Notes under the pieces: generated by a model | The model's database searches: none | Seen by the model: the letters and a program-made list of their open reading frames with translations, nothing else | Told to the model about the DNA's origin: nothing | Part shown: piece by piece, positions 9,438-17,560 of the stretch | Layout of the letters: every line of letters starts with the position of its first letter | How positions within the stretch are numbered: position 1 is the stretch's first letter | Assembly: GCA_024277285.1 (NCBI GenBank) | Contig: JAJRVM010000379.1 | Coordinates: 1-64,000 of the forward strand | Direction: 5' to 3' | Length of the DNA stretch: 64,000 bases | Origin: Planctomycetota bacterium | Lineage (GTDB): Bacteria > Planctomycetota > Planctomycetia > Pirellulales > Pirellulaceae | Made by a program: the position numbers and the translations under genes

Positions 9438-11081
9438 CTAACGCACGACGGGCAAGATCAGGGCACTCGGCGTGGCCGAGCCACAATGGACCGAATTCAC
9501 CGCAGGTCGCAAATCGTCGTTCGTCGGAAAATCGTCACCCGAGTTGGGGTTCTTCTCGAAGCGCGGGTAGTTACTGCTGGAGATATGCAAACCGATACGA
9601 TGCCCACGATTGAAAACAATGCTGATCGACCATAAGTCGACTTCAAGCTCACCCGACTCTCCCACCGGCAGCAATGAAGGTTTTTCGAGGCTGTCGCGCA
9701 GCTTGACACGCTGAATCGAATCCAACAACAGGATCTCACGCCCGTCCGGATAGATGTCGATCAGCTTCGCTGTGAAATCCGTATCAGGCGCATCACTCGA
9801 TACAAACAGCCGCACTTTGACGCGCCCCGTAACTTCCAACGGCTCGTTCAACACCGGCGTCGCATACTTCAGCACATCGGGGCGACCGCTAACTTTGCGT
9901 TGATCGAATGGCCCGGCCGGCAGTGCAAGATTCGCACCGCCATGGGTTGGGCAGGGATCGCTTGGCGAGTAGGTAAACTGCCGAACGCCGGACGTCGCTG
10001 TGGGCTTGGTTCGGTCCAACTGACCATCCTTGCCCAAAAAGAAGGGCGTCGCTTGCGTGGCGACCGGGGGCCATCGATCAGCGGTGCGCCACTGATTGCC
10101 CGGTGCGCTCGGATCGTCAACATCGCCCAGCGTATAGTAGTGTACCGCCGCCCGGTCGCCGCTCTCTTTCTGATCGCTCAACAGATAGTGGTGATAGAGC
10201 CGGTTTTGAAGCGATTCGACGTCGAAGCCATAGTTCTTTGGCAGTTCCAAGTCGCCGAGTTTGCGTGGCCCGTGGTGGGTCCCATGCGCCCAAGGACCGA
10301 TGACCAATACTTGATTACCGCGTGCCCCCTTTGCCCCTCGCTGCTGCCGCGACACGAAATTATTGATCGTACCCTGCTGAAAAATATCCCACCAACCGCC
10401 AACGTGCAGCGCCGGCGCGGATACATGTGATGCGCGTGATGACGTGTCCATGCTATGCCAAAACGCATCCATATAGGGATGACTTTGCCAAAGCCCAATG
10501 ACATTCTCGCGCCCTTGGTTCTTCAACCAGGGTTCACAAAGTCCCTTGCGCCACACGCCACCTTGATACACTAACTCGCCATAGAACGTCGAGGCCGCCA
10601 CTCCGACCGATTGAAAATCGACCGGCGCACCAGCCGCGGCCATCCAGATCTGCGTAATACCCAATGCCGATCCACCCCATGTGCCAATTTTGCCATTGCA
10701 CCATGATTGACGGCGCACCCAGCTGATCGTATCGACACCGTCCTGCATCAACATCCAACCGTCGTCGGCAAATACGCGATCGCGTCCTTCGCTGTCGCCA
10801 CGGCCGCGCGTATCCTGAACTACGAAGACAAACCCCTGTGATGTGAACGGCATCGCAAACCCCTCGCCACCACGCCCGTAAACGCTGCGTGCGACCACGG
10901 CCGGTACCGGCCCCTTCACGTCGGGCAAGTAAACGTCCGTGGCCAACTTTGTGCCATCGCGCATCGGCACCATGATCTTGCGTAACACCTCGCCCGCCGA
11001 TACGGCGCGCACATTGGCAACACTGACCACCATGATGATGGCAATTAATCGAGGCAATAACGAACCGGATGGTGATTTCAT
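9438..11081 (-). CDS. CocE/NonD family alpha/beta hydrolase, secreted
   Basis: A 547-residue protein starting at the ATG at 11081, with aggggatt upstream as ribosome binding site and an N-terminal signal peptide (LIAIIMVVSVANVRAVSAG). The alpha/beta-hydrolase half begins VPMRDGTKLATDVYLP, which is typical of X-Pro dipeptidyl-peptidase/cocaine esterase-like enzymes. The nucleophile elbow is GTWGGSALG, with the serine at residue 138. HVGGWWDIFQQG supplies the acidic residue and VIGPWAHGTHHG the histidine. A C-terminal jelly-roll domain (LEVTGRVKVRLFVSSDAPDT, with DLWSISIVFNRGHRIGLH near the end) completes the family architecture at the usual length. Family members cleave esters, acyl groups or N-terminal dipeptides. 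The substrate is unknown; the neighbouring secreted hydrolases suggest extracellular or periplasmic action. Confidence 0.88.
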   Translation of the reverse strand: MKSPSGSLLPRLIAIIMVVSVANVRAVSAGEVLRKIMVPMRDGTKLATDVYLPDVKGPVPAVVARSVYGRGGEGFAMPFTSQGFVFVVQDTRGRGDSEGRDRVFADDGWMLMQDGVDTISWVRRQSWCNGKIGTWGGSALGITQIWMAAAGAPVDFQSVGVAASTFYGELVYQGGVWRKGLCEPWLKNQGRENVIGLWQSHPYMDAFWHSMDTSSRASHVSAPALHVGGWWDIFQQGTINNFVSRQQRGAKGARGNQVLVIGPWAHGTHHGPRKLGDLELPKNYGFDVESLQNRLYHHYLLSDQKESGDRAAVHYYTLGDVDDPSAPGNQWRTADRWPPVATQATPFFLGKDGQLDRTKPTATSGVRQFTYSPSDPCPTHGGANLALPAGPFDQRKVSGRPDVLKYATPVLNEPLEVTGRVKVRLFVSSDAPDTDFTAKLIDIYPDGREILLLDSIQRVKLRDSLEKPSLLPVGESGELEVDLWSISIVFNRGHRIGLHISSSNYPRFEKNPNSGDDFPTNDDLRPAVNSVHCGSATPSALILPVVR

Positions 11082-11127
11082 TGCGGAATCCCCTTAGGGT
11101 GCTTGTTCAGTCGTTGGAGTGGTGCAA

Positions 11128-11155
11128 GAGTGTGGCACGGCACTCCGTGCCGTGA
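11128..11155 (-). repeat. REP-like palindrome, copy P1
   Basis: A 28-base sequence containing the hairpin ggcacgg-cact-ccgtgcc (11134-11151). It is identical, in inverted orientation, to 20061-20088. It lies 46 bases upstream of the CocE-type hydrolase start. Confidence 0.75.
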
Positions 11156-11254
11156 AACCCTCCCTACGTGCCGCGCAAATCCCTGGCGATCCGACACCGC
11201 CAATATCCAAGGCGGCGTCAGAGAGTTGCTTCGGTAGATGGCAGTGTCATATCG

Positions 11255-11305
11255 GTGACTGGGTTTTCGTGACTGGGTTTTCGTGACTGGGTTTTCGTGA
11301 CTGGG
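11255..11305 (+). repeat. Tandem repeat, 14-bp unit, 3.6 copies
   Basis: Three perfect copies of gtgactgggttttc followed by a partial gtgactggg. It lies in the 330-base spacer between the divergent CocE-type hydrolase and GH99-like genes. Its position could affect promoter spacing, but no function is shown. Confidence 0.95.
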
Positions 11306-11330
11306 ATCGAATAGATAGTTACTTGGTCGC

Positions 11331-11364
11331 GCGAACGCCGCGGAGCGGCGTACCACACTGCGTC
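11331..11364 (+). repeat. REP-like palindrome, copy P5
   Basis: It contains the palindrome cgccgcggagcggcg followed by taccacactgcgtc. The first 22 bases are identical to 24554-24575, and the trailing taccac-act-ctgcgtc is shared with the copy at 17505-17534. It lies about 50 bases before the GH99-like gene. Confidence 0.7.
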
Positions 11365-11411
11365 CGCCAAGGGTATAATAGCAGTTTATCAAATAGCGAG
11401 CATCAACAACT

Positions 11412-13232
11412 ATGAACTACCGAAAACCGGTTCGACAAACAGTGTGTGCAATGGTAGGCACCGCGTGCGTGCTGTTGATCCTCTCCAACGTGGCCCGTGG
11501 CAAGGAAAAGTATTCAGGCAAGCCCTATCTTGATGGTGATCTCCGTGTGGATACCTGGGTCGCAGCCGATGGGGCAGGAAGAACGTTACCGGGGATCGCG
11601 GAAACCGGACCGGCAAAAAAAGACAAATGGGTCGGCATCTTCTACTGGACCTGGCATGTACCACGCGGTACCGGCGGGCCAAAGGACAACACAAAACTGT
11701 TGGCCGCTGCCAAGGATGGCAAAGTCGACTGGCCCAACAACCGGTGTCCACACCATTGGGGTGAACCGGAATTGGGATACTATATGATGACCGATCCGTT
11801 CGTGATCCGGAAGCATGCGAGCATGCTCGTTGACGCGGGGATAGACGTCGTATTTTTCGACACGACCAATCCGCCTTTCACATGGAAAAACGAATACCAG
11901 ACGCTATGCCGCACATACGCCGCAATGCGCGCGGAAGGCAATAAGACACCTTCGATCTGCTTCATCTGTCCCTTCCACGATCCCAACGCAGTTCTGCAGC
12001 GTGTCTGGAACGACCTGTACCAACCCGGTCACTGGAGTGACCTTTGGTTCTGCTGGGACGGCAAACCATTGATCCTGGCCAACAAGGATTTCGTGAAAGA
12101 CGAGACAATACGTCAGTTCTTCACGTTTCGCCGCCCCATGCCCGACTACTGGAAAGGCCCCAGCGGCCCCGAGCAATGGAGCTGGCTGGAAGTGCATCCG
12201 CAACACGTGTTCCGCAACAGCGACGGCGAACCGGAGCAGATGAGTGTGGGTGTGGCGCAGAATGCGCTGCCTAACCAACCTGGCCCAGCCGCCATGTCCG
12301 TCCGGCGCGGGGCCATGGGTCGAAGCTGGCACAACGGCGCCAAAGACCCAGACCCCGATTCAGTGAACTTGGGGCCTAACTTCGAGGAGCAGTGGCGCCG
12401 AGCGCTGGAAGTCGATCCAAAGTTTATCTTTGTCACCGGCTGGAACGAATGGGTTGCCGGCCGCTACACGAAATGGAGCACTTTCACCGATCGGGACGCA
12501 TACTATCCCGGTGGATTGTTTGTCGATCAATACAATCACCAGTACAGCCGGGACTGTGAACCAATGAAGGGCGGGCACACCGATAACTACTACTATCAAC
12601 TGGCAAGTTGGGTACGACGCTTCAAGGGCGTTCGACCGTTGCCTGCCGCCGATGGCCCCTCGACGATCGCCATCGACGGGCAGTTCGCGGACTGGAAAGC
12701 GGTGGACCCGGAGTTCCGTGACACGATCGGCGACGTCGTCCATCGTGACCATCGCGGGTACGGCGACCTGATTTACAAGAACACCACGGGCCGCAACGAC
12801 TTCGTCATCTGCAAAGCGGCGTATGATGCTAAACACGTTTACTTTTTTGCCCAAACACGCAGCGTCATTACGCCACATACCGACCCCATGTGGATGCTCC
12901 TGTTGCTCGATACCGATCAAGACACAACCACCGGCTGGATGGGCTATGATCTGATTGTCAACCAGCAAGTCATTGACGATGGCACAACTACGGTGAAGCG
13001 TTGGCGCAACGGCACCTGGCAGATACTCGGCAACGCGACGTATCGAGTCGACGGCAACGGCTTGGAGTTGGCAGTGCCGCGCGAACTGGTTGGACAAGGC
13101 GAAGGACCGCCAAGCTTCGATTTCCACTGGGCCGACAACATTGAACGTTTCGCTGGGGTTGAACAACTGGGAGTCATTGGCGACAGTGCGCCCAACCGGC
13201 GTTGGAACTATCGCTTCAAAGTGGTGAAGTAG
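11412..13232 (+). CDS. GH99/GH71-like glycan hydrolase with C-terminal CBM9-like domain
   Basis: A 606-residue protein with a signal peptide (VCAMVGTACVLLILSNVARG). Residues about 60-400 form a TIM-barrel-like region: WVGIFYWTWHVP, then HASMLVDAGIDVVFFDTTN, then VTGWNEWVAGRY near residue 341. The G-W-N-E-W block is typical of GH99/GH71/WbsX-type barrels. From about residue 416 (IAIDGQFADWKAVDPEFRD) the C-terminal part resembles a CBM9-like carbohydrate-binding domain with an embedded FLLLDTDQD-type strand. Related planctomycete proteins are often annotated only as hypothetical. Activity on an alpha-mannan or a related glycan is possible but not shown. The ribosome binding site is weak. Confidence 0.72.
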   Translation: MNYRKPVRQTVCAMVGTACVLLILSNVARGKEKYSGKPYLDGDLRVDTWVAADGAGRTLPGIAETGPAKKDKWVGIFYWTWHVPRGTGGPKDNTKLLAAAKDGKVDWPNNRCPHHWGEPELGYYMMTDPFVIRKHASMLVDAGIDVVFFDTTNPPFTWKNEYQTLCRTYAAMRAEGNKTPSICFICPFHDPNAVLQRVWNDLYQPGHWSDLWFCWDGKPLILANKDFVKDETIRQFFTFRRPMPDYWKGPSGPEQWSWLEVHPQHVFRNSDGEPEQMSVGVAQNALPNQPGPAAMSVRRGAMGRSWHNGAKDPDPDSVNLGPNFEEQWRRALEVDPKFIFVTGWNEWVAGRYTKWSTFTDRDAYYPGGLFVDQYNHQYSRDCEPMKGGHTDNYYYQLASWVRRFKGVRPLPAADGPSTIAIDGQFADWKAVDPEFRDTIGDVVHRDHRGYGDLIYKNTTGRNDFVICKAAYDAKHVYFFAQTRSVITPHTDPMWMLLLLDTDQDTTTGWMGYDLIVNQQVIDDGTTTVKRWRNGTWQILGNATYRVDGNGLELAVPRELVGQGEGPPSFDFHWADNIERFAGVEQLGVIGDSAPNRRWNYRFKVVK

Positions 13233-13444
13233 TACGCCAACTCGCAATGCGAACAACACGGGCTCCGCTCGCGCTGGGCGTTCTATGCAAATGGCCGCGT
13301 CCGTGCGCGCGTTCAGGAAAGTGCCGGCCCCGGCTCTCGTTGCTCCTCCCCTTTCTCCGGTCTGAAAATTCGTTATGTTCAGGGTGGACGCAGTGAGTCG
13401 GCTCAATCAGGCTACGCCCAACCGGTGCCGCAGGTTAGCAGAAT

Positions 13445-14863
13445 ATGACCCAGAGCGAGAACCTCAAGCAGGACATCACCACACCAAAACGCGGCTTCGA
13501 CTTACTCCAACTCGGTTGGGTTCGCGGCATCATGCTCTCGCCGCTGTTCCCGTACGCCCTTCAGGCGGTGTTGCTGGCGTTCTTCCTCGGGCTGGCGATC
13601 TTTGGATGGCAACTTTTTGCACCCGAAGGCGTGTCAAGCAAACAATATGCCAAGACCAACGTCGTCAATCTGTTGATATGGGCACTCTGGTGGCCGATCA
13701 TGATCTGGGTTGCCGTCTTGTTCGGTCGGTTGTGGTGCAGCATTTGCCCACTGGAATTAGTGGCGAATATTACCGAGCGAGTCGGGCGGCGGTTGGGCGT
13801 GCGACAACTGGTATTGCGACGATGGCTGCAAGCAGGTGTTTTGATCCTGGTTTTCTACGCGGTCATCCAGATGCTGGTCGCCGGTATCGAATTGCATCGC
13901 GTCCCCGCGTACACGTCGATCTTTCTTTGGACCTTGATCGGCATGGCGGCGATCGTCGGGTTCGTATTCAAGGACCGGGCTTTTTGTCGCGGGTTTTGCC
14001 CGGTCGGCTTACTGTTGTCGGTCTACGGACGTGGCAGTATGCTGGCCGTGCGCCCCAAGTCGAGCGCGGCGTGCGCATCGTGCCCCGAAAAGGACTGCAC
14101 GGAATCCTCCAATCGCGCGCATCTGGATCAACGCAGCTGCCCCAGCTTGCTGACCTCGGCGAAGTTGAACGATAACGCCGACTGCCTCGTCTGTGGCCAG
14201 TGCATGAAGATTTGCCCCCCTTCCAACATGGGCCTTTATCTGCGTCTTCCCTTCCACGCCGAAGACACGCGCACACCGCTGGCGTCCTGGCCAATAACAT
14301 TGTTCGTCATGCTCGTATCGGGGTTCGTCACCTACGAATTGTGCAGTGAATGGAAGGCGGTGCAACACGCTTACCTTTGGGCCCCCCATGCCATTAGCCA
14401 GAGTGGCTGGGTCAAGGGGACCTGGATGCTGTTCGTCGTTCCCCTTCTCGTCTGGTCCATTCTGGGCGGCATGGTCCTGCTGGCCCGTGGAGCCACGTCG
14501 ATGGGCGAGGCTTGGCGACGGCTGGCAATGCCGCTAGCGGTGATCATTTCAGCCGGTCACATGGCCAAGGGCCTTGCTAAGTTTTCGTCATGGGGTGGGT
14601 ATCTTCCAGGCGTTTTACGCGACCCGAAGGGGATCGAAACCGCGCGGGCGATCACTTCCGGTGCCGCATCGAAACCGGCCGCGCTGTTGCCGATCACGGT
14701 CGTCTCGATCGTCGGGCTATGCTTGCTGCTGACCACCGGCTATTTCGCACTGCGCGAGAGCCGCCTGGCTGATCCAACCAACCACAAGAGCCGTGTCGCT
14801 CCGCTGCTACTCGTCTGGCTCGCCGCCATCACGCTTGTATTCGGATGGGGATTTGCCTCGTAA
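13445..14863 (+). CDS. Membrane polyferredoxin (NapH/NosR/CcoG-like 4Fe-4S protein)
   Basis: A 472-residue integral membrane protein with about eight hydrophobic segments (for example LQAVLLAFFLGLAIFGW, LPITVVSIVGLCLLLTTGY). Cysteine motifs lie at residues 98-101 (CSICP), about 181-185 (CRGFCP), about 211 (CASCPEKDC) and about 248 (CLVCGQCMKICP). The last two regions look like 4Fe-4S ligand sets. Proteins of this type pass electrons across the cytoplasmic membrane to reductases or assembly factors, as NapH and NosR do. No partner reductase, c-type cytochrome or copper protein is encoded nearby, so its acceptor is unknown. The ribosome binding site is weak (cagg). A decayed beta-propeller remnant lies downstream. 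Confidence 0.8.
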   Translation: MTQSENLKQDITTPKRGFDLLQLGWVRGIMLSPLFPYALQAVLLAFFLGLAIFGWQLFAPEGVSSKQYAKTNVVNLLIWALWWPIMIWVAVLFGRLWCSICPLELVANITERVGRRLGVRQLVLRRWLQAGVLILVFYAVIQMLVAGIELHRVPAYTSIFLWTLIGMAAIVGFVFKDRAFCRGFCPVGLLLSVYGRGSMLAVRPKSSAACASCPEKDCTESSNRAHLDQRSCPSLLTSAKLNDNADCLVCGQCMKICPPSNMGLYLRLPFHAEDTRTPLASWPITLFVMLVSGFVTYELCSEWKAVQHAYLWAPHAISQSGWVKGTWMLFVVPLLVWSILGGMVLLARGATSMGEAWRRLAMPLAVIISAGHMAKGLAKFSSWGGYLPGVLRDPKGIETARAITSGAASKPAALLPITVVSIVGLCLLLTTGYFALRESRLADPTNHKSRVAPLLLVWLAAITLVFGWGFAS

Positions 14864-15060
14864 GCATCGTGAACTCACGCCGCCTGACAGCATCCAACGG
14901 AAGTGGACCGCCTCTACCCAAGCATTAACTCACCTTGGCTGGCGGCCCTGCTGCTCCATGGTCTCAATGTTCTCTGTGGCCCAAGAGAAGAACGGCCACG
15001 GAGTTCACCAAGAGCACGGAGATGGATTTAGCGAAACGAGCGGTGCACAGTGAGCGGGAT

Positions 15061-15473
15061 GGGGAAGTCGGATTGCTCTGGAGCTCCACCGATCACCGTG
15101 AGGCTGCCTATTTTGCCAAAACGGAGGCAGGCGTCGTTGCTGAGACATTGCCGTTTCGGTTCCGGCGATCTGGGAGGATCGTGTCTTCGTCGCTTCCGAC
15201 TACGGCTCGCTGGTCGCGTTGGAGCGCCGCAACGGCAAGAAACTGTGGGAGCGAGTGTTCGCCAGAGGCCTCGCGATCCGCTCGGCCAGTTCCGTCTCAC
15301 GAGACGGGCTGATCTACCTCGGCACACACGACCATCATGTTTATTGTGTCGATGGGAAGATCTACGCGTTCGAAGGCCCAGGGAAAGGATGGTCTTCAAT
15401 GATACGGTTCGGTTCTTTGACAGCTGTTCTTTATTCAGCCGACGCTAGAGACACGGTATCTTATCATCGGTAG
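15061..15473 (+). pseudogene. PQQ-like beta-propeller remnant
   Basis: From 15168 one frame reads IWEDRVFVASDYGSLVALER, then RNGKKLWERVFARG, then VSRDGLIYLGTHDHHVYCVD. These are two blades of a PQQ/quinoprotein-type beta-propeller. An in-frame TGA lies shortly upstream. The preceding 100 bases read sensibly only in another frame (GEVGLLWSSTDHREAAYF), suggesting a frameshift. No complete start, signal peptide or further blades are present. Full proteins of this class have 350-700 residues. I read it as a degraded gene between the polyferredoxin and oxidoreductase genes. Confidence 0.6.
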
Positions 15474-15546
15474 ACTTTGATTAGAGGCAATGCAAGAAAA
15501 AGACCTCCGGTTGCACACGAGGATCAGTTGCTTGAAAGGGAAACAA

Positions 15547-17079
15547 ATGAAGAAGTCACAGTCGTCGGATGATCCGAGAGGGAGTCGTGCTGAAAATCGC
15601 ACCGAGACGAAGAAGGCACGTCACAGCAAGATGACGCGCCGCAAGTTCGTCGGTGGCGTCCTAGCGACCGGCGCGGTGGTCGCTGGGGCACCAGCGTTTC
15701 TGCGGGGCCAGAATTTGAATAGCAAATTGGACATCGCGTTTATCGGTGCCGGCGGTCGCGGCAACGCGAACATCAGGGAACTCACGATCATTCCAGGCCA
15801 AAAAACTCGCCGGCGTGCGACTGCCCCATCGGCGGGCCCGCATCCGGACGAGAATGCCGTCGTCCTCTGCGACGTGAATCAGGACGCCCTGAACGCCGCC
15901 TCCCACCGGTTCCCCAAGGCCAAGACTTTCAAAGACCTCCGACGTGTCTTCGACCGTCCGAATGACTTTGATGCAGTTGTGGTATCCGTAGCCGAGCAGA
16001 CACACGCGTTTGCCACTTACCTGGCGCTGACGCACGGCAAGCACGTCTACTGCGAGAAACCGCTTGCCTATAACATTTGGGAAACACGTCTCATTCGCGA
16101 GACCGCGGCGAAGACTCCGCACCTGTCGACGCAGATGGGTAACCAGGGGCATGCCTCAGAAAGTCGGCGCACGATCAAAGAAATCCTCGACACCGGCGTC
16201 ATCGGTCCGGTGCGTGAGGTCCACGTCTGGACAAGCCGTGCGTGGGGACTCCAGGACGCCCCGTCCGCCGAGAAGTTCGATAAGCCTCATGGCTTCTACC
16301 ACGGCATCCAGATCGTTGACCGGTTTAAGGAGGAGATGCCAGTCCCGGCGAACATGAGCTGGGACCTGTGGATGGGTCCCGCGCCGGAGCGGCCGTTCCA
16401 CGCGACGTACTTCCCTGGTCCTCGGTGGTACCGGTGGTGGGATTTCGGTAACGGCACCATGAGTGATCTTGGCAGCCACGACAACGACGTGCCGTACACG
16501 GTGCTGGACCTCAAGCGGCCTGACGGGAACGGCGGCATGGTGCTGGCCCCGCTGACGGTCGAATCCGTTTCGCCCAACGTGCCGATCGCGCATCAGGAGC
16601 TCGCACCCGCGACACTGCGAGCGACCTATGAGTTTGCGGCGGTGGGATCGCAGCCAGCACTCAAGCTCGTTTGGCATCAGGGCGACAGCAAGCCACCAGG
16701 TTGGGTTGAGGAGTGGGGCCGCCGCTCCCAGCTGTTCATCGGTGACAACGGAATGTTGCTCGGCAACGGGAAGCTGCTGCCCGAGGAGAAATTCAAGGAT
16801 TTCAAAATGCCACCCGCGACGTTGCCCCGTTCGCCCGGCCACTGGGTAGAGTGGGTCAATTATGCCAAGGGCAACGGTCCGGTACCCGGCTCGAATTTCC
16901 AGTACTCCGGCTGGACGACCGAAGCAAACCATCTCGGTAACGTGGCCTACCGGACCGGGAAGAAGATCGAGTGGGACTACCAGAACATGCATGCCGCCAA
17001 CGCGCCGGAAGCGGCCCCATTTATCAGGAGGCCCGAGTATCGCAAGGGCTGGGATGACATCCTGAAGTTCACGACCTGA
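15547..17079 (+). CDS. Gfo/Idh/MocA family oxidoreductase, Tat-exported
   Basis: A 510-residue protein. The ATG at 15547 is chosen because aaggg lies 7 bases upstream; the start at 15490 adds 19 unlikely residues. A Tat signal MTRRKFVGGVLATGAVVAG follows an unusually long charged leader of 28 residues. The Rossmann fold is seen in IAFIGAGGRGNANI and VVLCDVN. The family motif HGKHVYCEKPLAYNIWETR includes the conserved EKP lysine. MGNQGHASESRRTIKEIL and FGNGTMSDLGSHDNDVPY belong to the C-terminal substrate domain. Planctomycetes encode many such exported NAD(P)-dependent sugar or cyclitol oxidoreductases. Substrate and cofactor are not determined. Between REMNANT-bearing spacers, it stands alone rather than in an operon. 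Confidence 0.9.
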   Translation: MKKSQSSDDPRGSRAENRTETKKARHSKMTRRKFVGGVLATGAVVAGAPAFLRGQNLNSKLDIAFIGAGGRGNANIRELTIIPGQKTRRRATAPSAGPHPDENAVVLCDVNQDALNAASHRFPKAKTFKDLRRVFDRPNDFDAVVVSVAEQTHAFATYLALTHGKHVYCEKPLAYNIWETRLIRETAAKTPHLSTQMGNQGHASESRRTIKEILDTGVIGPVREVHVWTSRAWGLQDAPSAEKFDKPHGFYHGIQIVDRFKEEMPVPANMSWDLWMGPAPERPFHATYFPGPRWYRWWDFGNGTMSDLGSHDNDVPYTVLDLKRPDGNGGMVLAPLTVESVSPNVPIAHQELAPATLRATYEFAAVGSQPALKLVWHQGDSKPPGWVEEWGRRSQLFIGDNGMLLGNGKLLPEEKFKDFKMPPATLPRSPGHWVEWVNYAKGNGPVPGSNFQYSGWTTEANHLGNVAYRTGKKIEWDYQNMHAANAPEAAPFIRRPEYRKGWDDILKFTT

Positions 17080-17353
17080 ACACGAGCACTTTCGTGCGGC
17101 TACGCAGGTATCGATCGTGCTGACCCCGAGATCGGAGCCGCCCACCGCCATCGCTGACCGACGAGAGGCACGGGGAGTCGTATGGGCTGATGGCAACTCG
17201 GCTCTCAGTGGTGGTTCCGTTTCCCAGAGTTTCGTGGCGTTGGATCGATCGGATCAACGGGTTTCCAAGAGTCGGCGGGCCAGGGGATGTCGTAACGTGA
17301 TCATTTCACAGCCGGTGGTATCCGGGCAGGCAACTCAGTGTCTTGTGCCCGTC

Positions 17354-17431
17354 TTGTGCCCGCTTCACGGCAATAGCAATGTTTCTGTAGAGGAAGCCGG
17401 TCTGCCCTTGGGAAAGATTCCCAAGCTACGT
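17354..17431 (+). repeat. Dispersed repeat R2, copy 1
   Basis: A 78-base segment starting ttgtgcccgcttcacggcaa and ending at acgt. It carries the perfect palindrome cttgggaa-aga-ttcccaag at 17407-17425. An inverted relative of 81 bases lies at 57196-57276, with identical 23-base and 20-base ends and a diverged middle. Confidence 0.8.
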
Positions 17432-17534
17432 AGTGTGCCACGCGCGCTCCGCGTCATGAAACTCCCGCGGAGTGCCGTACCGTTTTCTTTTTTTTTCTTT
17501 TCTTACGGCACGGAGTGTCGTACCACTCTGCGTC
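17431..17534. repeat. Pair of REP-like palindromes (P4, P3) around a T-rich tract
   Basis: 17431-17460 (tagtgtgcca onward) matches the form of P1 in one orientation. 17505-17534 (acggcacggagtgtcgtacc then actctgcgtc) matches P2/P5 in the other. Between them lie a further ccgcggagtgccgtacc and a 16-base near-homopolymer of T. The pair sits 27 bases beyond the stop of the beta-helix gene (minus strand) and could act as a transcription stop. The rest of the 17,080-17,560 spacer shows no gene. Confidence 0.65.
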
Positions 17535-17560
17535 AGGAAACATTTACGCAACGAGACTGT

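Noticed and set aside
13375..14175. Open frame of 266 codons overlapping the polyferredoxin gene
   Set aside because: It is in another frame of a gene with clear cysteine motifs and membrane segments, and its own translation is Arg/Pro-rich with no family resemblance.
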